This document shows positions 22,748 through 35,500 of a DNA stretch of 64,000 nucleotides, piece by piece. The first letter of the stretch is position 1; every line of letters starts with the position of its first letter. Source of the DNA: Certhia americana (taxonomy: Eukaryota; Chordata; Aves; Passeriformes; Certhiidae); contig CM031857.1 of the NCBI GenBank assembly GCA_018697195.1, positions 52,907,471-52,971,470 on the forward strand, in the 5' to 3' direction. A program made the position numbers and the translations under genes. The notes beneath the pieces are model-generated. The model ran no database searches, was not told the origin of the DNA, and worked only from the letters and a program-made list of their open reading frames with translations.

Positions 22748-23545
22748 TCAGATGTAAAATTCTTCTTCATTAACTGGTGAAGCTGGGCAAACACGATCAT
22801 CCAGAGAACAGGGAGCTGCTCTCAAGGGCTGTTTGTGTTGCTCAGAGAGAGATGCTGACATGAAAGAGCTGGAAGACCATTCTGAAAGAGAAGGCAGTGA
22901 ACCATCAACTGACTCAAAAGTATTGCACATGGCTGATACAGGCCTTCCACTGGTGGCTGCCTGTTTAGCCCTACTGACAGTTTGTTTCTGTGATGGAAGA
23001 GAGTCTTCCAACTCACTGCAAAATCCATTAAGGGCAGAGTATGCAGAAACCACAGACACGTCTGAGAAGGACAGCTTCATCCCTGTGTCCACATCAGTCT
23101 CTTGGGCACCCTCCAAGTCATCAACATTAAGCTTGGGGCTGCATTTCCATGTTTTTAACCTGGTTGCAGGTGACCCAGTGCTTAAAAACTGAAATGGTTC
23201 ACTGAAATGAAATGTCTCTGATTCTGAAGAGGAGTTCACTGTGGGCAAGCAGAACAGAGACTTGCTTCGTTGAAATGACCAAGAACTGCTGGAGGCGCTT
23301 CTAGATCTGCGTGTGAAGTCTCCTTGATCACCGTGTCTCAAGTCCTGCTGGGAGAAGCCAAGATAATGACCAAGGCCATTTGTGTGATGTACCTTTTTTT
23401 GACCCATTTCTTGTGGCTGTTCAGAGACAGATCGGTGGCTCTGAGGAAGAAAGGCTGGCAGAGTGGTGAAGTGGGAATCTGTTGACACAGATGGATACGG
23501 CTGCTTGCTCTGCTTTGCAGACTTTCTACACCAACTGTGTGATTG
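22748..23545 (-). CDS. FAM124A: FAM124A coding exon 4 (residues 278-542), C-terminal tail
   Basis: A long pyrimidine tract (cttcttctctccctctcc) leads to the acceptor gactgcag at 23546. In phase 0 the exon begins [14 protein letters not shown] and stays open for 265 residues to TGA at 22750-22748. The tail is rich in Ser, Gln and Pro, with basic-serine clusters [11 protein letters not shown] (about 356-366) and RSKSLF (about 370-375) that look like kinase or 14-3-3-type sites. It ends EEEFYI, matching the EEEFFI-type end of the family. The tail is probably intrinsically disordered. Exact acceptor use is inferred from the tract and the frame. Confidence 0.92.
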   Translation of the reverse strand, partial: QSHSWCRKSAKQSKQPYPSVSTDSHFTTLPAFLPQSHRSVSEQPQEMGQKKVHHTNGLGHYLGFSQQDLRHGDQGDFTRRSRSASSSSWSFQRSKSLFCLPTVNSSSESETFHFSEPFQFLSTGSPATRLKTWKCSPKLNVDDLEGAQETDVDTGMKLSFSDVSVVSAYSALNGFCSELEDSLPSQKQTVSRAKQAATSGRPVSAMCNTFESVDGSLPSLSEWSSSSFMSASLSEQHKQPLRAAPCSLDDRVCPASPVNEEEFYI

Positions 23546-26500
23546 CTGCAGTCAGGAGAGGGAGAGAAGAAGACCACATTAATACAGAACTGGCAGCTTT
23601 ACAACCCTTAGTCTCCATTGCTGAGTTGTTACTGAAAATAATTATGAAGCAGACTTCAGTCAGTATGCTTGCAGCAAATGTTTCACTGCAATAACAAAGA
23701 CGAACCACCATGCCAAAATCCCAAATATTTACATAAAGAGCCTCAAAGAAAACAAGAATAAGTGGTAGAGAAGCCTTGTCCTGTGGGCTGAATTACACTA
23801 GCTTGAATTTCTCACTTCCTATTGGCTTATTCAGATTCATTCATACTCTATCTTCAAACATTACTACCTTAGTGGACAGCTTAAGAAAAAAATAAAGAAA
23901 TGGAAAAAGTATGTTATATAGTTATAATTTCTCATTTCTTCCTTACTTTTTTTAAATTTTGTCCTCCTTTAAAGATCAGAAAGCCTTCATCAAGCGAGCT
24001 CATTCTGTCTTCTCAGTGAGAATTTACTACTTCTTTCAACTCTTTCACATTTTCTTTCTTACCTAGTTAGCTCTATTAAGTAGCTCATAGTGACATTACA
24101 GACTCAGATTCAGTTTGCTTGTAGACACCTAGAATGAAGACCCAAACTCATGGCTATGATCCAAATCTGCATCTGAATCTCAGTCCCAGGGCTGGATTCA
24201 GTTGCCTACCCATCAGATACTCAAGCATTTGAACAGGGGAAGCAGCTGTGACAAATGATGGGCCAACACCCCTCTCAAGAAGGAGCTGGAGCCAGGTGGC
24301 TTTCCTATGGAACTAGACACTCATGTTTGGGTAACTGAACTGTGTTTGAGCAATCATAAGGTTTTTCACCTTTCCACTTATTTCAGTGAGGCTTTTAGAA
24401 ATCAGCCTTTCAAATAGTTTAAATTAAAGTCTTCTTAATGGAATTTCTCACATAATACAAAATGTTTGATCTCTGATCCAAGAGGGACAGGAACTAATGG
24501 AACAAAATGCAAAATCATACTCTTGAGAATAAACAATAATCTCGGCTATGGGTCAGTTGGAAACAGGAGAGGAGAAAGAATTTGGTATCCTGATCTCTTT
24601 CTGCTATTAAAGCAACAAGGCTGTGGCAACACAGTATTGGGCAGTCTCAAGTGAGTTAAAAAAACCGCTATGAACAACACTGTTATAATCTCATCTGAAA
24701 TAGTGCATGATTCTAATCACACCAATGTGAAAAAGAATAAATCTGAACTGAAAAAGATGGAGTCGCAGTAAAAAAAAATTATAAGACAATCTATCCATTA
24801 CAAAAACTGGAACGACAAACTAATAAAAGGTTTCTAATAACAACACAAGGAGAAGAATCTTATGGGGTGAGTAATGGATAAAGGCAGAGCTTGTTCATTT
24901 TACCAAACAGATTATATGACACAACAGAAAGAGCTGAGACCGAGCAACCAAGGAGGTTCTTTGTACCCAGTCGCTAAAAGAGCTCCGAGTACATTGCTGC
25001 TTCTAACATCTTGCTAGTGCACATCATATTGTCTTAGTGACCCAGATCTGTCATAGCCATCTTCTGGTTTTTATTGAAATGATTTTACAGGCAAAAAAAG
25101 GATTTTCACATCTGCAAAAAATGCTTGGTTCTTTCATGATCTCTTACTACATATTATAGGATGGCCAAACCATAGAAGTTCATTTAGATGCTGTAGATGA
25201 GTAAATATACAAATGTATATTATATATATATATGTAATAACATGTGCTAATTCATAACCTATTTCTGTATAATATAGTAATCTGTTTCCCTTAATGTCAT
25301 AAATAATTTTATAAATGAAGAAATTGAGGACAAAAGAGTCAAATGAAATGAGTCAGTTATCAACAAAACATTAGCCAGGAATCACACTGGACCTCTACAA
25401 ATAACATTATTTTATTAGTGCAATATGTGAGCCAAATTGTTTTAAAATCACTCTGCAAGTTAAAAAGCTTGTCCATGATTAAAACACCAGCTGTTTCTTA
25501 TCTGAAGACATTTTTGGATAAGCCATAAATAAGAATCTGACATGCTGAAAGTCCCAAACAGATCATTTCATTCTTTTGATGTGTTTGACCAAGAAAACAT
25601 TCCTCATTATATTTTGCTAGTATTAACAAAAGGTGTCATTTTTTTTCTCTGCAGTAGCTCTGTTATGAGACACAATACATAGACTCAAGCTCAGTGAATC
25701 AACAGAAGCACCTGCAGAACACTTCTATTTCTCAGAAAGAAAATAATGGACGTATCTTATTTTTACACTATACTTTTGGTTTTGGAAATTTAAGCTGACA
25801 ATTGGGCAGATCAAGCACCCACAGAAACCAAGGATCCAAGCAAGTTCAGTCTTCCTGTTTGTGGAAAGTATGGGACCCCTAGTAGCACCTTGGACAAAAC
25901 TGGAGATAAAAACATAAGGCTTTTGGGAACAGATCTATCCTGCACTGCAGAGAGTTCTGGAGCCAGTACAAAAGCCTTGCCTTTAACTGGTGTAGGCCAC
26001 TGTCTACCACACACACATCAGGCAGAGCCCAAAGACACCATGAATAAGATTTAGTCATCTAGTGAATACAGCCAGTACGGTCTGGAGAGCAAAATTCTTG
26101 TGTCCGATTGGTTAGCTGAATTGCTTTTACATCCTTGGGCTGTCCTGAGTACACACACATCGCCTACAGTGAGAACACAGACTGAAGCTGACAATCTACT
26201 TTCAGTAAGACATTAGTTTTAGGATTTTGCTGTTTTAAACCATTTTTTCCTAGTTCTTTTAAGTTTCTGCAGACAGATAGAGGCATTTCACTTTACACAA
26301 AGGATGTGCTGTTAATCTTGCTCCTGGGTCACAGCTCCTGGTCAAGCCCAGCTGTCCTGGCAGGAGGTAATGGTAGATGGTAAGGAGAAAGAGAAGCACA
26401 GCCTGCCCCCAGAATGTCTGCCTGAAGGGCAGGTCAAACTACATCACTAACACAGCTTATTTCTCAACAGCTGTTTATAGGAGGAACTGCTCACCTCAAT

Positions 26501-29500
26501 CATTTTTTTTTAGATGAGTTAAGATTAAGAAGACCTATTTTCCAATGCTGCTCATCATTATATGAGCAGAAATCAGAAATAAAGGGGAGATATTATTTTA
26601 ATACTTTTGTCTTAAAGCAATGTAACCAAAGACTTTTCTGGCTGTGAGAACACCAGACAGTACAATCAGCAGCAGTGCACTACAGGTAGGACACTGTACT
26701 ACAGGTAGCATGCCAGAAGCTCCATCCCATGAAACACTAGTGAATAAAGATTACAGGCTAATCCTGTATTGTAGAGAACTGGATTATGTGGACTAATAAG
26801 ACTTTTCTATATCTACATTCTCTAACTTGTCAGAGATCACAGAGGGGATTCAATGTTTTAACCAGGATTAAAAGTGAGGCAAAACTAGCTCCTTGTCCTG
26901 TGCCAAGGCCATTGACTATGCTCCCCTGTGCCACCTTGGCACAGCACACCCCTAGTGCTGCACGCAGCCTGTGCACTCATGTGACTGCTCTTTTTCAGTT
27001 TTTGGAGGAGGCTACTCTGACTCCTTAAGCCTGCCACTGCCTTTGAAAACAGTTGCATCTTTCCTGAGTTCTTTTCCTTTTCAAGTTCTCATTGTCAGCC
27101 TTCTCACAGCTTGCTAATGCTCTCAGCACTGCCTGTTGCCTCCCTGCTGCCTGCAGAGCCCTGCCTGGTACAGCCAGGCTGCCTGCAACAGGCACAAGCA
27201 CCAGAGAGATGCCAGAGAGGGTATCAGTCATCCAAGAGGACAAAGACAATGCAAAGTGACACGCTGATTTTGACTGAAATTCCAAATGCAGGGAGGTAGA
27301 TTTGTCAGACCTTGCCACAAAAACGTGCAGCAAACCCGGCCACTGACTGAACAGATTAGCTCTCTAACAGAACAGATTTTTTCATCTGGTGCTAATCTGC
27401 TGCTCATTTATAATCTCTGCACAAATCTTTGTGAAGCCTGGAGGGATTTAGAGTCTTTGTGTCTTACAATGGGCTGCAGAAGAATTTCATGATGAATATC
27501 CGGGAATGCCATAAACAACTTGGAGTGAACCTTTCAGAAATATACTTTCAACTTGGGCTGCCGGGACCTAACAGAAAAAATCCATGAGTGTTGCTGCAGT
27601 CTATTTTAAGTTATCTGCTTTTTAAGAAAGCAGATAGAGATCTCCTTAAGCATTATCTGCATTAAGAACTGCCAGCAAGACTTTGCTGAGGTCAGGACCC
27701 AGCCAGCACAGCAATGACATCACCATCTCGAGCCCAGATTTTGCCTGCCTTGCTCAACAGGAGTGCGATGGTGTTTGTTTAATTGTATTAAAACCAGTGG
27801 AATTGATCCAGGGGAAAAAAATTAACACAAGAAAAAGTGGCAGAGATTAGTCCTCGGTATCATCATAATAAGTCTTACTCACTTGAAAGGCAAATTGTCA
27901 GAAGCACAGTATTTCAAAAATGTGAAACAAACAGATTTGATTTAAAATTTAACCTCTTTGAAAAGTAGCTTGTAATGTGTTAATAAGAATAAAAAAGTTG
28001 AGTGCTTTGTAACACAAAATATATTCATAAGACATAGAATGGTTTGGGTTGGAAGAGACCTTAAAGATTGCGTAGCTCCAACCCCCCTGCCATGGGCTGG
28101 GACACCTTCCAGTAGACCAGGTTGCTCAGAGCCCAATCCAGCCTGGCCTTGAACACTTCCAGGAATGGGGCATCCACAGCTTCTCTGGGCAAGCTGTTCC
28201 AGTGGATGCATTTCGTGGCTTTCTTCATCTTAGTGCTCAATTCTGGTCTATCTGCATTATTAAGTATAATTCAGCAAGCTTGAAGGTCTTTTCTCACCCC
28301 CATGTTCCTTCCTGAAGACCAAACTGTTCTCTGCAAAAGTGGCATTTCTTCATCTGTTTTTGGTTTTTTTGCCTTCTCTGACCCTCGTTTAGCTGCCCTT
28401 CTTTCTCTTTTCCACTTGTAGCTAACTGAGTCCTCTTGTCCCAGTTCCTTGTGTCAGTTATGGCCACTACCTCTGCTCCTAAAACACACGATAGCACTCC
28501 TCAACTCAAGATTACAGTTGCGCCGTACAGATAAGAACATTGGCCGATTAATTCAGCAAATCAGCTAAAAAAAGAATCCCTCTACCTCCTCATAAGCTGT
28601 GATCCGTTAACATTTACAGTGTTATTTCAAGGATGCCTTATAAAGTAACACTAGGCAGAAAATAACCACCTCATAAACTGCACAGGGACTCTCTGGCATG
28701 TAAAACAGCAGCAGGTCCTATGCTTAAGTGCTGAGTCTCTATCTAGGTAAGATATTAATTTTTCAGGTGTCCACCTTCCTCCTTGGTATGTCTGCACGTT
28801 CCATCTCACGCAGAGTGGCTAGGAAATTCTTCCAAAATATTGTTTTACTTTTCTTACTCTATCCAGAGATGTTATCATAATTTCAAGAAGCCATCTGTGC
28901 ACTTTCTCCTCTCTGCTCACTATCCTTGCTTCCCAAACATGCATGGCCAAGCCAGTCCAGTTATTAGCCTTTCCTGCTTCCCACATTGCACTGCCAGGAG
29001 TGCAAGTTGATTAGTACTTCAGCTGTCCCTGTGTGGATTACGTTCAGAGACAGCCAAGAATCTGGGCAAGACTATAAATCCGGCAGTATACTCAGTATAC
29101 CAGTATATGGTATATTCTTAACTACATTATTTACATGTTCTTCTCTTTGCTCTGACAAAAGCTCCCCAAGGCTCCTGCTTCTGGGCTTCACTCTGGTGAA
29201 GCAGTGTGGGTGCCTTCCCAAAGGATGCAATCATGTTCATAAAACCTTGCTCCTGCTCCAGCCAACTGAACCCCTCGCCTCAGCTGTTTTACAGCTGCAC
29301 CCTTGGAGCAATTTGCCAACTTGTAAAAGCTACTGTGACAGAAAAATTCTGAAGGGCTTCCTTGAAAATGAAGGAATAGTTTCTTGGCATTAAACAGATT
29401 TATCTTACACATGAATAACTTTGTTGTCTCTTGAACTGACTTTATCTAAGCTCCTTGATAATTGCATTTGCAAAATGGATTAAGAACATGGAGCAATCTG

Positions 29501-32500
29501 GCTGGCAAGTATCCGAGTCCCTGTCAGGACAAGCAAGAGGTCACATCTCGTTAGCTTAAGCATGGAAGCCTACTCCAACTTCAAACTTTAAAAACTTTAA
29601 AATACCATTCCCAATTTAACAGGAATGGTAATTTACCATTTTTTGTACAGTTGTAATTTTAAAAATGTGCTGTATCTGTGTAAACTAGACAAAATCATTC
29701 TGACAATTACTATCAACTTACATGGAGGCTGAAAAGTACTGAGAGGTCATTGTTTAAGTTTATATAACTGGGAAGAAGTCAAAGTTATCATCGAGGCTGT
29801 GGCATAGATAATATTGCTAATAGCAACCCTCTGAGAGAAGTCAAAATGTAGTCTTGTTACTTTCAAAGTAACAAGAGTTTCAAAGATACAATAATTGCTT
29901 TGAACTTAGAATGAATTCAATTAATATAAGGAGTCCATGGATCACCAAATCAAATGTTTCCTATAACACATTCTCCATCATTTCCTCTCCCTAACTGACC
30001 ATTCTGCCTTAAATTAAGGTATTAACCTGCTTGCACCTGCTGGGTGGCTGTTATGTAGTTAGCTATGAATATGTACTTAAGTCTATTTATTGTCAGATTC
30101 TTGTTCCTGTATCAAAACAATCCCTGAGTGAACCAGCCTTTTCTTGTTCCTGCTGTTTATCTTGTGGTCTGTCTTCCAGTCAGAGCTCCCTTCAGACTTA
30201 CTTTAGTTGGGCTCAGGTGACCCCACTCTTCCAATTTCCCCTTGTAGGGAATGTCTCTTGTAGTTCTGTCTCTCCATTCCTCTGTGTGGGGTCAGAGCCC
30301 TTCCCTGTCCCTGCACCTTTCTGAGGTCACCTTTCTGGAGTCTAGAGCTGAAGACACGTGTGGCCTTTGGGACCCTGTGCAATTTCCCATGCTTCCTATG
30401 GCACAGTAAGTCTGGTGCACACCAGAGACTGCAATTTTCTTTTCATGGTCTTGCTGCACTAGTGGCTGTAGGCATCTAAGTAACAGGACATTTTCCCTTT
30501 GATTTAGCTGTAGAGCTCCAATTCTTATTTTACAGGCTTGTTTAAAACCCATATAGCAGGATCTAGTTTTCATGATTTTAGAATGGCATAAGTAAGATTC
30601 AAAGTCTCAGTTTTCCTTCCACTTAGCATATACTAAACTTCTTATGCTTCACCAGACTTCCAGAGTGATAAATTCCATTTCTGTAACTTCATTCTCATTT
30701 GCCACTTTGTCCTTCTGTTCAGAATCTTCATCCACCAAAAACAGAAATGAAAATCAATTGTACTTGCGGGCCATACTTAGGCAGGTTTCTGCTCTTCTCT
30801 TTTGGTTCATGTGGTTCTGATTTTCTTTGCTCAGCAAGTCTCACTTTTCCTCTGTACCACCTAGCATTTGTTACTTCTGAAAATTTGCTTTGGGTTTAAA
30901 CCAGAAGTTCTATTTAGAAGCCCTATTTTTTTTGTTGTTGTTGTTATGTACCCTTCCCCTCAATTTGCTTGAAACCAGTGTAAGGTCCCATAAACCAAAG
31001 TTGTATCGCATAGCAGAAACCTCCTGAGAAAGAACAGGGAAAAGAGGACATAGATGTGTGTGGTTGCTGTGTATAAGTTTGGTGATGACTTGTCAGCTTC
31101 AGTTTGCAACTTATCTCAGACTAACACAGATATGCCTAAAGTGCAATCAGTAACCCTGACAAATTGGTGACTGTCTTGCCAGATGGGCAAGGAAGTTGCC
31201 CTCCTCAGCCCTTTGCAAGTGTTATTCAGCTCTGGCATGGGATTTCTCTCAGGGTTTTGCACTTCATCTGCAAAGCAGCGTTGAAAGGTTCCACTACTAC
31301 CTGGATGTGATTCACCAGAGCAGAGATATCCTGTGCACCTGTAATTTCAGTCCCAGGAACTACAGACCCAGAGGCACTGTGCTACAGAGGGTTGTCCACA
31401 CCTCTCTGCATGCTGGGAGGTTAGACAGTGTAAGGACAGCACCTACAATGCATCTTCCACAGAAACTAAAAAACTTGTCCGGACAACTGGACAAGCCACA
31501 TGAATGAAATTCACTCTGAAAGAATACCCTTTGAAATCTGAACAATAGCCTTACAAAGGTGAGGGACTGTGCTCCTTAATTTGAACATTAGCAGCAATAA
31601 ATACCTCTACAGTGCAGGAATGCACATAAACCTGGCTCTGGATTGCCACAGATACCCCTCTGCAGGGCAGGCAGCTATTAAGAGGTTTCTGGTTATCCTT
31701 TTATCTCCTTTGGATGTGGCATAATGGAGCAGAGCATGCTGCTATATTGCCCAGATATGGTGCCTACAGATGTCCTAACAAACAAACTCTCAGGATTCAG
31801 TTATGAGCACTTGAGATTAGTTCAAAAAGAGAGTCTGTGGGAATGTCTCTCTTAGGCTGCTCTTCAGGGTGCATTTCTTTTCCTTCATCACCTCTCTCTT
31901 CATTCTTATAATCACTGTGCAAAAGAGAGATACAGTTTGTCACCCAGTGATGCTAAAAAATAATGAGTTCCATTAGGACTTCTACTTGTCTTCCATAGAA
32001 GTCTCATAAATGAGAGCTATTTTAAATCTTCCTGTCAATTCTGTGCCCATACTTCTTATAAAACTATATCATCAGCCATGATTTCTCCACTTGGGCTCAT
32101 AATTTCTTCTCTCCTCATTTTTGAAAACAGCTATCTCATCTCACATCATTTAGCATAAACTGAGGTTGACTGATACCTGGATAACATCATTCACTGCTTT
32201 TGTAATCAGTTACACAACACAGAAAGGGGTTTCAGATTCTTTCTTCAGCAGTAATGTCCTGGCTCTTGCTCTAGGGATAGAGTAAAAAAACCCCAACCAA
32301 TCAACCTACCAATGGGCAACTGTCAATGCAGGTCAAGCTTTCCTACACAAAACCAAGAAATGTGTTTCTACTTCCGTGAGCTTACCTGCAAAAGGATCCT
32401 ATTTCCATCGTGGTCTTCTGTCTGCCACCTGCCTTCACTGATGGGGCTGCAAGGATTGGGCAAGAGAGGTACAAGCTGCCCCACATCTTTTACTCTGAAC

Positions 32501-35500
32501 TCTAGGACAGCTGACTCTGTCCTCACTGGAACTTGTCCTTTTGGGAGTTTTTTTAAAGAAAACTGAATGTCTATTTCCATGTTAGAATAGATAGGAAAAA
32601 CACAGAAGTCTGCTTTTTTCTGACACATTGGTCTTTTCAGTATTAACTCATACAATTTCAAAATGTGCACAAAATTTTCATTCCTGCAGTATATGGTGAA
32701 GCGGATCATTTCTTTCCCGTAGTGCACTGGGCGAATGGCCCACAGAGGAGTCTCTGGAGCCAAAGTGTAGAAGTCTTGGCTGCATGGCATGTAAGGGAGA
32801 AATTTCCCATGCATTAGCTCTGTGTGGTGGTAATGCCAAGGTGGCCGCTGTAAAGTTTCATGGAGCTGCAAGATGGGTTCTTCTCCATACTCCTCCTGTA
32901 GGAACAGAATGACAGCAAGGGCTGGCTGAGAAACACCAGCCTTGACTGGCTTTCTGCGCTTCCTGGGCACTCGCCTTTCTGAGACCCGAAACAGCTGGAG
33001 GTCTGGATGGATCCAGGCTAGAAGCTTATCAATGGCCTGCTGAAGAGTCTTGGATTCACCTGGGTCTGCGATAATATGTACACTAACAAGGAATGGGTCT
33101 TGTATGCCTTCCACAGAAAGTTCACCTGAAACATTAAAAAAAGAAGTCCTTTAAGATTTGCAACCAAGTTGACAATACTTAGGTTACCCTTAAAGGAAAA
33201 ACAATCTACTCAGTCACAGTGAGCTTTTCTTTTTCTCCGTCTCTCTGAATCTCACTTGTAGTAATCAACAACAGCAACAACAAAGTACAGTGATAAAACA
33301 ATCAAGAAAAAGATCAGAAGGCAGAGAAAAGTTTCATCAAGCATACCGTAAGAGTTGCTGTTTCTCTGAGATAGCACCTAAAAGATGCTACTCAACATGC
33401 ATTTCTGTGTTAGAAATGTTCCATACCGTTGAGAGGTAGGAAAGGCAAAAATACTGATGTAGAGTGTAAGGGACATTAATGATGTGCAGAATGATAAGGG
33501 TGGAGAGTGTACATTGCACCTTGTTTTCATTTTTGCCAATTGGCTCAGGTCATGGAAATCACACCCTTGAACTCTGTCACCCTGACACTGGAGTTTTACA
33601 CACAGTTTAGTGTTTTATGTCCTGGAGGCAACTGTTCTAATAAGTAAGGCAGTGTTTGTAGGGAAAGGCAATATCTTTTATTAGACCAACTGGTACAGCT
33701 GGTAAAAAAAAAACCAAAACAGACAAGGCTTTAGGCACAGAGGTGCTTCTTTAGGAAAATATTTTACTTGTCCCTACAAATCCTGCACTGTTTATATCTT
33801 CAGACTGTCAAGACTGTAATACTACTGCTTCAAGGTTTTCTTAAGATTAGGAATAAAGGGAGGAGGCACAAAGAATTACACTTACTCAGGAGAAAAAAGA
33901 AATCTCTAGTTAACCTTGGCAATGCTCATAGAGGCTCCATCTCTTGTTTGTCCCTGAAACTTCTTTGATAGTCCAGCGGAGCAATGGCTGGTTAGAGGTC
34001 TAAGGAGAAATTGTTACTTTGTTCTGCTGCAGTTACATACCAATAAAGAGGCATGGTGATCCAAGACAGTTTAATAAATTAATCAAGTAACCTTGATATT
34101 TTTGCCGAAATGGTTTCCCTTGTGTGGTATTCTGAAACCACCTCCATGTACGAGACCCTGAGCTTGGGCACAAAGCCTAAATGTGAGAAGCCTTAGAAAG
34201 GCTTCCCAAGCTTTTCATTGTGCAGACCACATTTAATAAGGGGATTGTCTCAAAGGCCATTCCCCCTCCCATTAGCAATCAGTACAAACCTCTCCCTCCT
34301 CCCTCCTGGCATCAGAACAACATTCTTGTGATACTTCACCAATTGCTTTAAGGGAAAAGCAGCTTTGTGCAAGTAGTGTGTTCTGTTTGTCTTTCAATAT
34401 AGAATAGCTGCAAGACCCAGAGAAAATTTAGATGCAACTGCATAGCTTTGCAGACAGAGATGACTGGTAAACACAACGTTGGCCTCAATTTAGAAACTGC
34501 AGAAAGATATGGTATGCAGAGGAAATAGCAAGCATGCATCTTGCCTAGGGGAGATAAAGAAAAACCAAGTAAGTAATAAAAAATACAATTACAGCAGAGC
34601 TCTTGTATCTCTGCATGAAATGGGTGATGTGGAGTGACTTTGTCAGATGGCTAATGGAAGAAAAAAAAATTGAAGCAAAATGGAAAATGCTGTCAGTATG
34701 TGGCAAGAAGCTTTGCTGTGGCAATCATTACTGGTAGGTAATTCTATGAGATACCCCCTGTGGGGAGTCACAGTGTGAGAGAAAGACAAAAGGGGTATGG
34801 GGGGAGGTTTTCTCGTGGTCCTCTACATTGGACAGCAAAACAGGAAAGAAAAAAATTGTAGAGGACAGTGATCTAATAAAACCTGAAGCCTGATAACTTT
34901 GCAGTCATTCGTTTCCTAAGGCTGGAATAGAAGACGTTCAGCTTTTTTCTCTCTCTGATTCCTTTGTTACACAAATGCTATCAAAGTCTGCAACAAGTGA
35001 CAGGCTTGATATTTATGCATATAAATGACTGCAGCTCTGAAAAAAGCCTGGGTACAACAATGTGAAGCACAGAGCCATCATTGCTGTCAGCTTCTTGCTC
35101 TGCATCAAAAAGAACCCCAAACCCTGAGGACGGCTTTTCTACCCTCCTGTTGCTCAGCATGGTGCATGGACACTGAATGGCTAAAGCATTTTTCAGAAGT
35201 GGAGCCTTGTGGGAGCCAGTGGCAGCATTAGTATTCTGCAGCCATCGCTGCCTGTGCCCATCAGCACCAGATGCTCGCAGAACCAGCCTCAGAGGCACAG
35301 CACAAAGCCATCCTTAGGAGCCAGAGTTACACACAGTTCAGCAAATCATCTCTTCTTCTTGAGCTAGCAGCAACTATGTGAGTGCAACAGATCAGTACAG
35401 AAAGAGCTTCAGTTCTATTTTATGTTAGCACAGATGCTTTTACATGTTTCATTATGTGGCTTCTGTGCTTCTAAAATGGCAGCCATTTCTGTTTGGATAG

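Larger units (their letters stand above)
23546..32385 (-). other. FAM124A intron 3 (8.8 kb)
   Basis: A GT-AG, phase-0 intron. It holds a faint old CR1 trace (24.5-24.8 kb), a short CR1 3' end (28.03-28.21 kb), a (TA)n run near 25.2 kb and hairpins near 27.6, 29.6 and 29.86 kb. No coding sequence recognised. Confidence 0.86.

Noticed and set aside
22748..23488. FAM124A exon 4 as a stand-alone gene
   Set aside because: The apparent start is an internal GTG. The exon extends upstream in frame to a clear acceptor at 23546.
32368..33114. FAM124A exon 3 as a stand-alone gene
   Set aside because: The open frame begins at a GTG inside the exon and runs past a strong donor into the intron. Splicing into a four-exon gene explains it fully.
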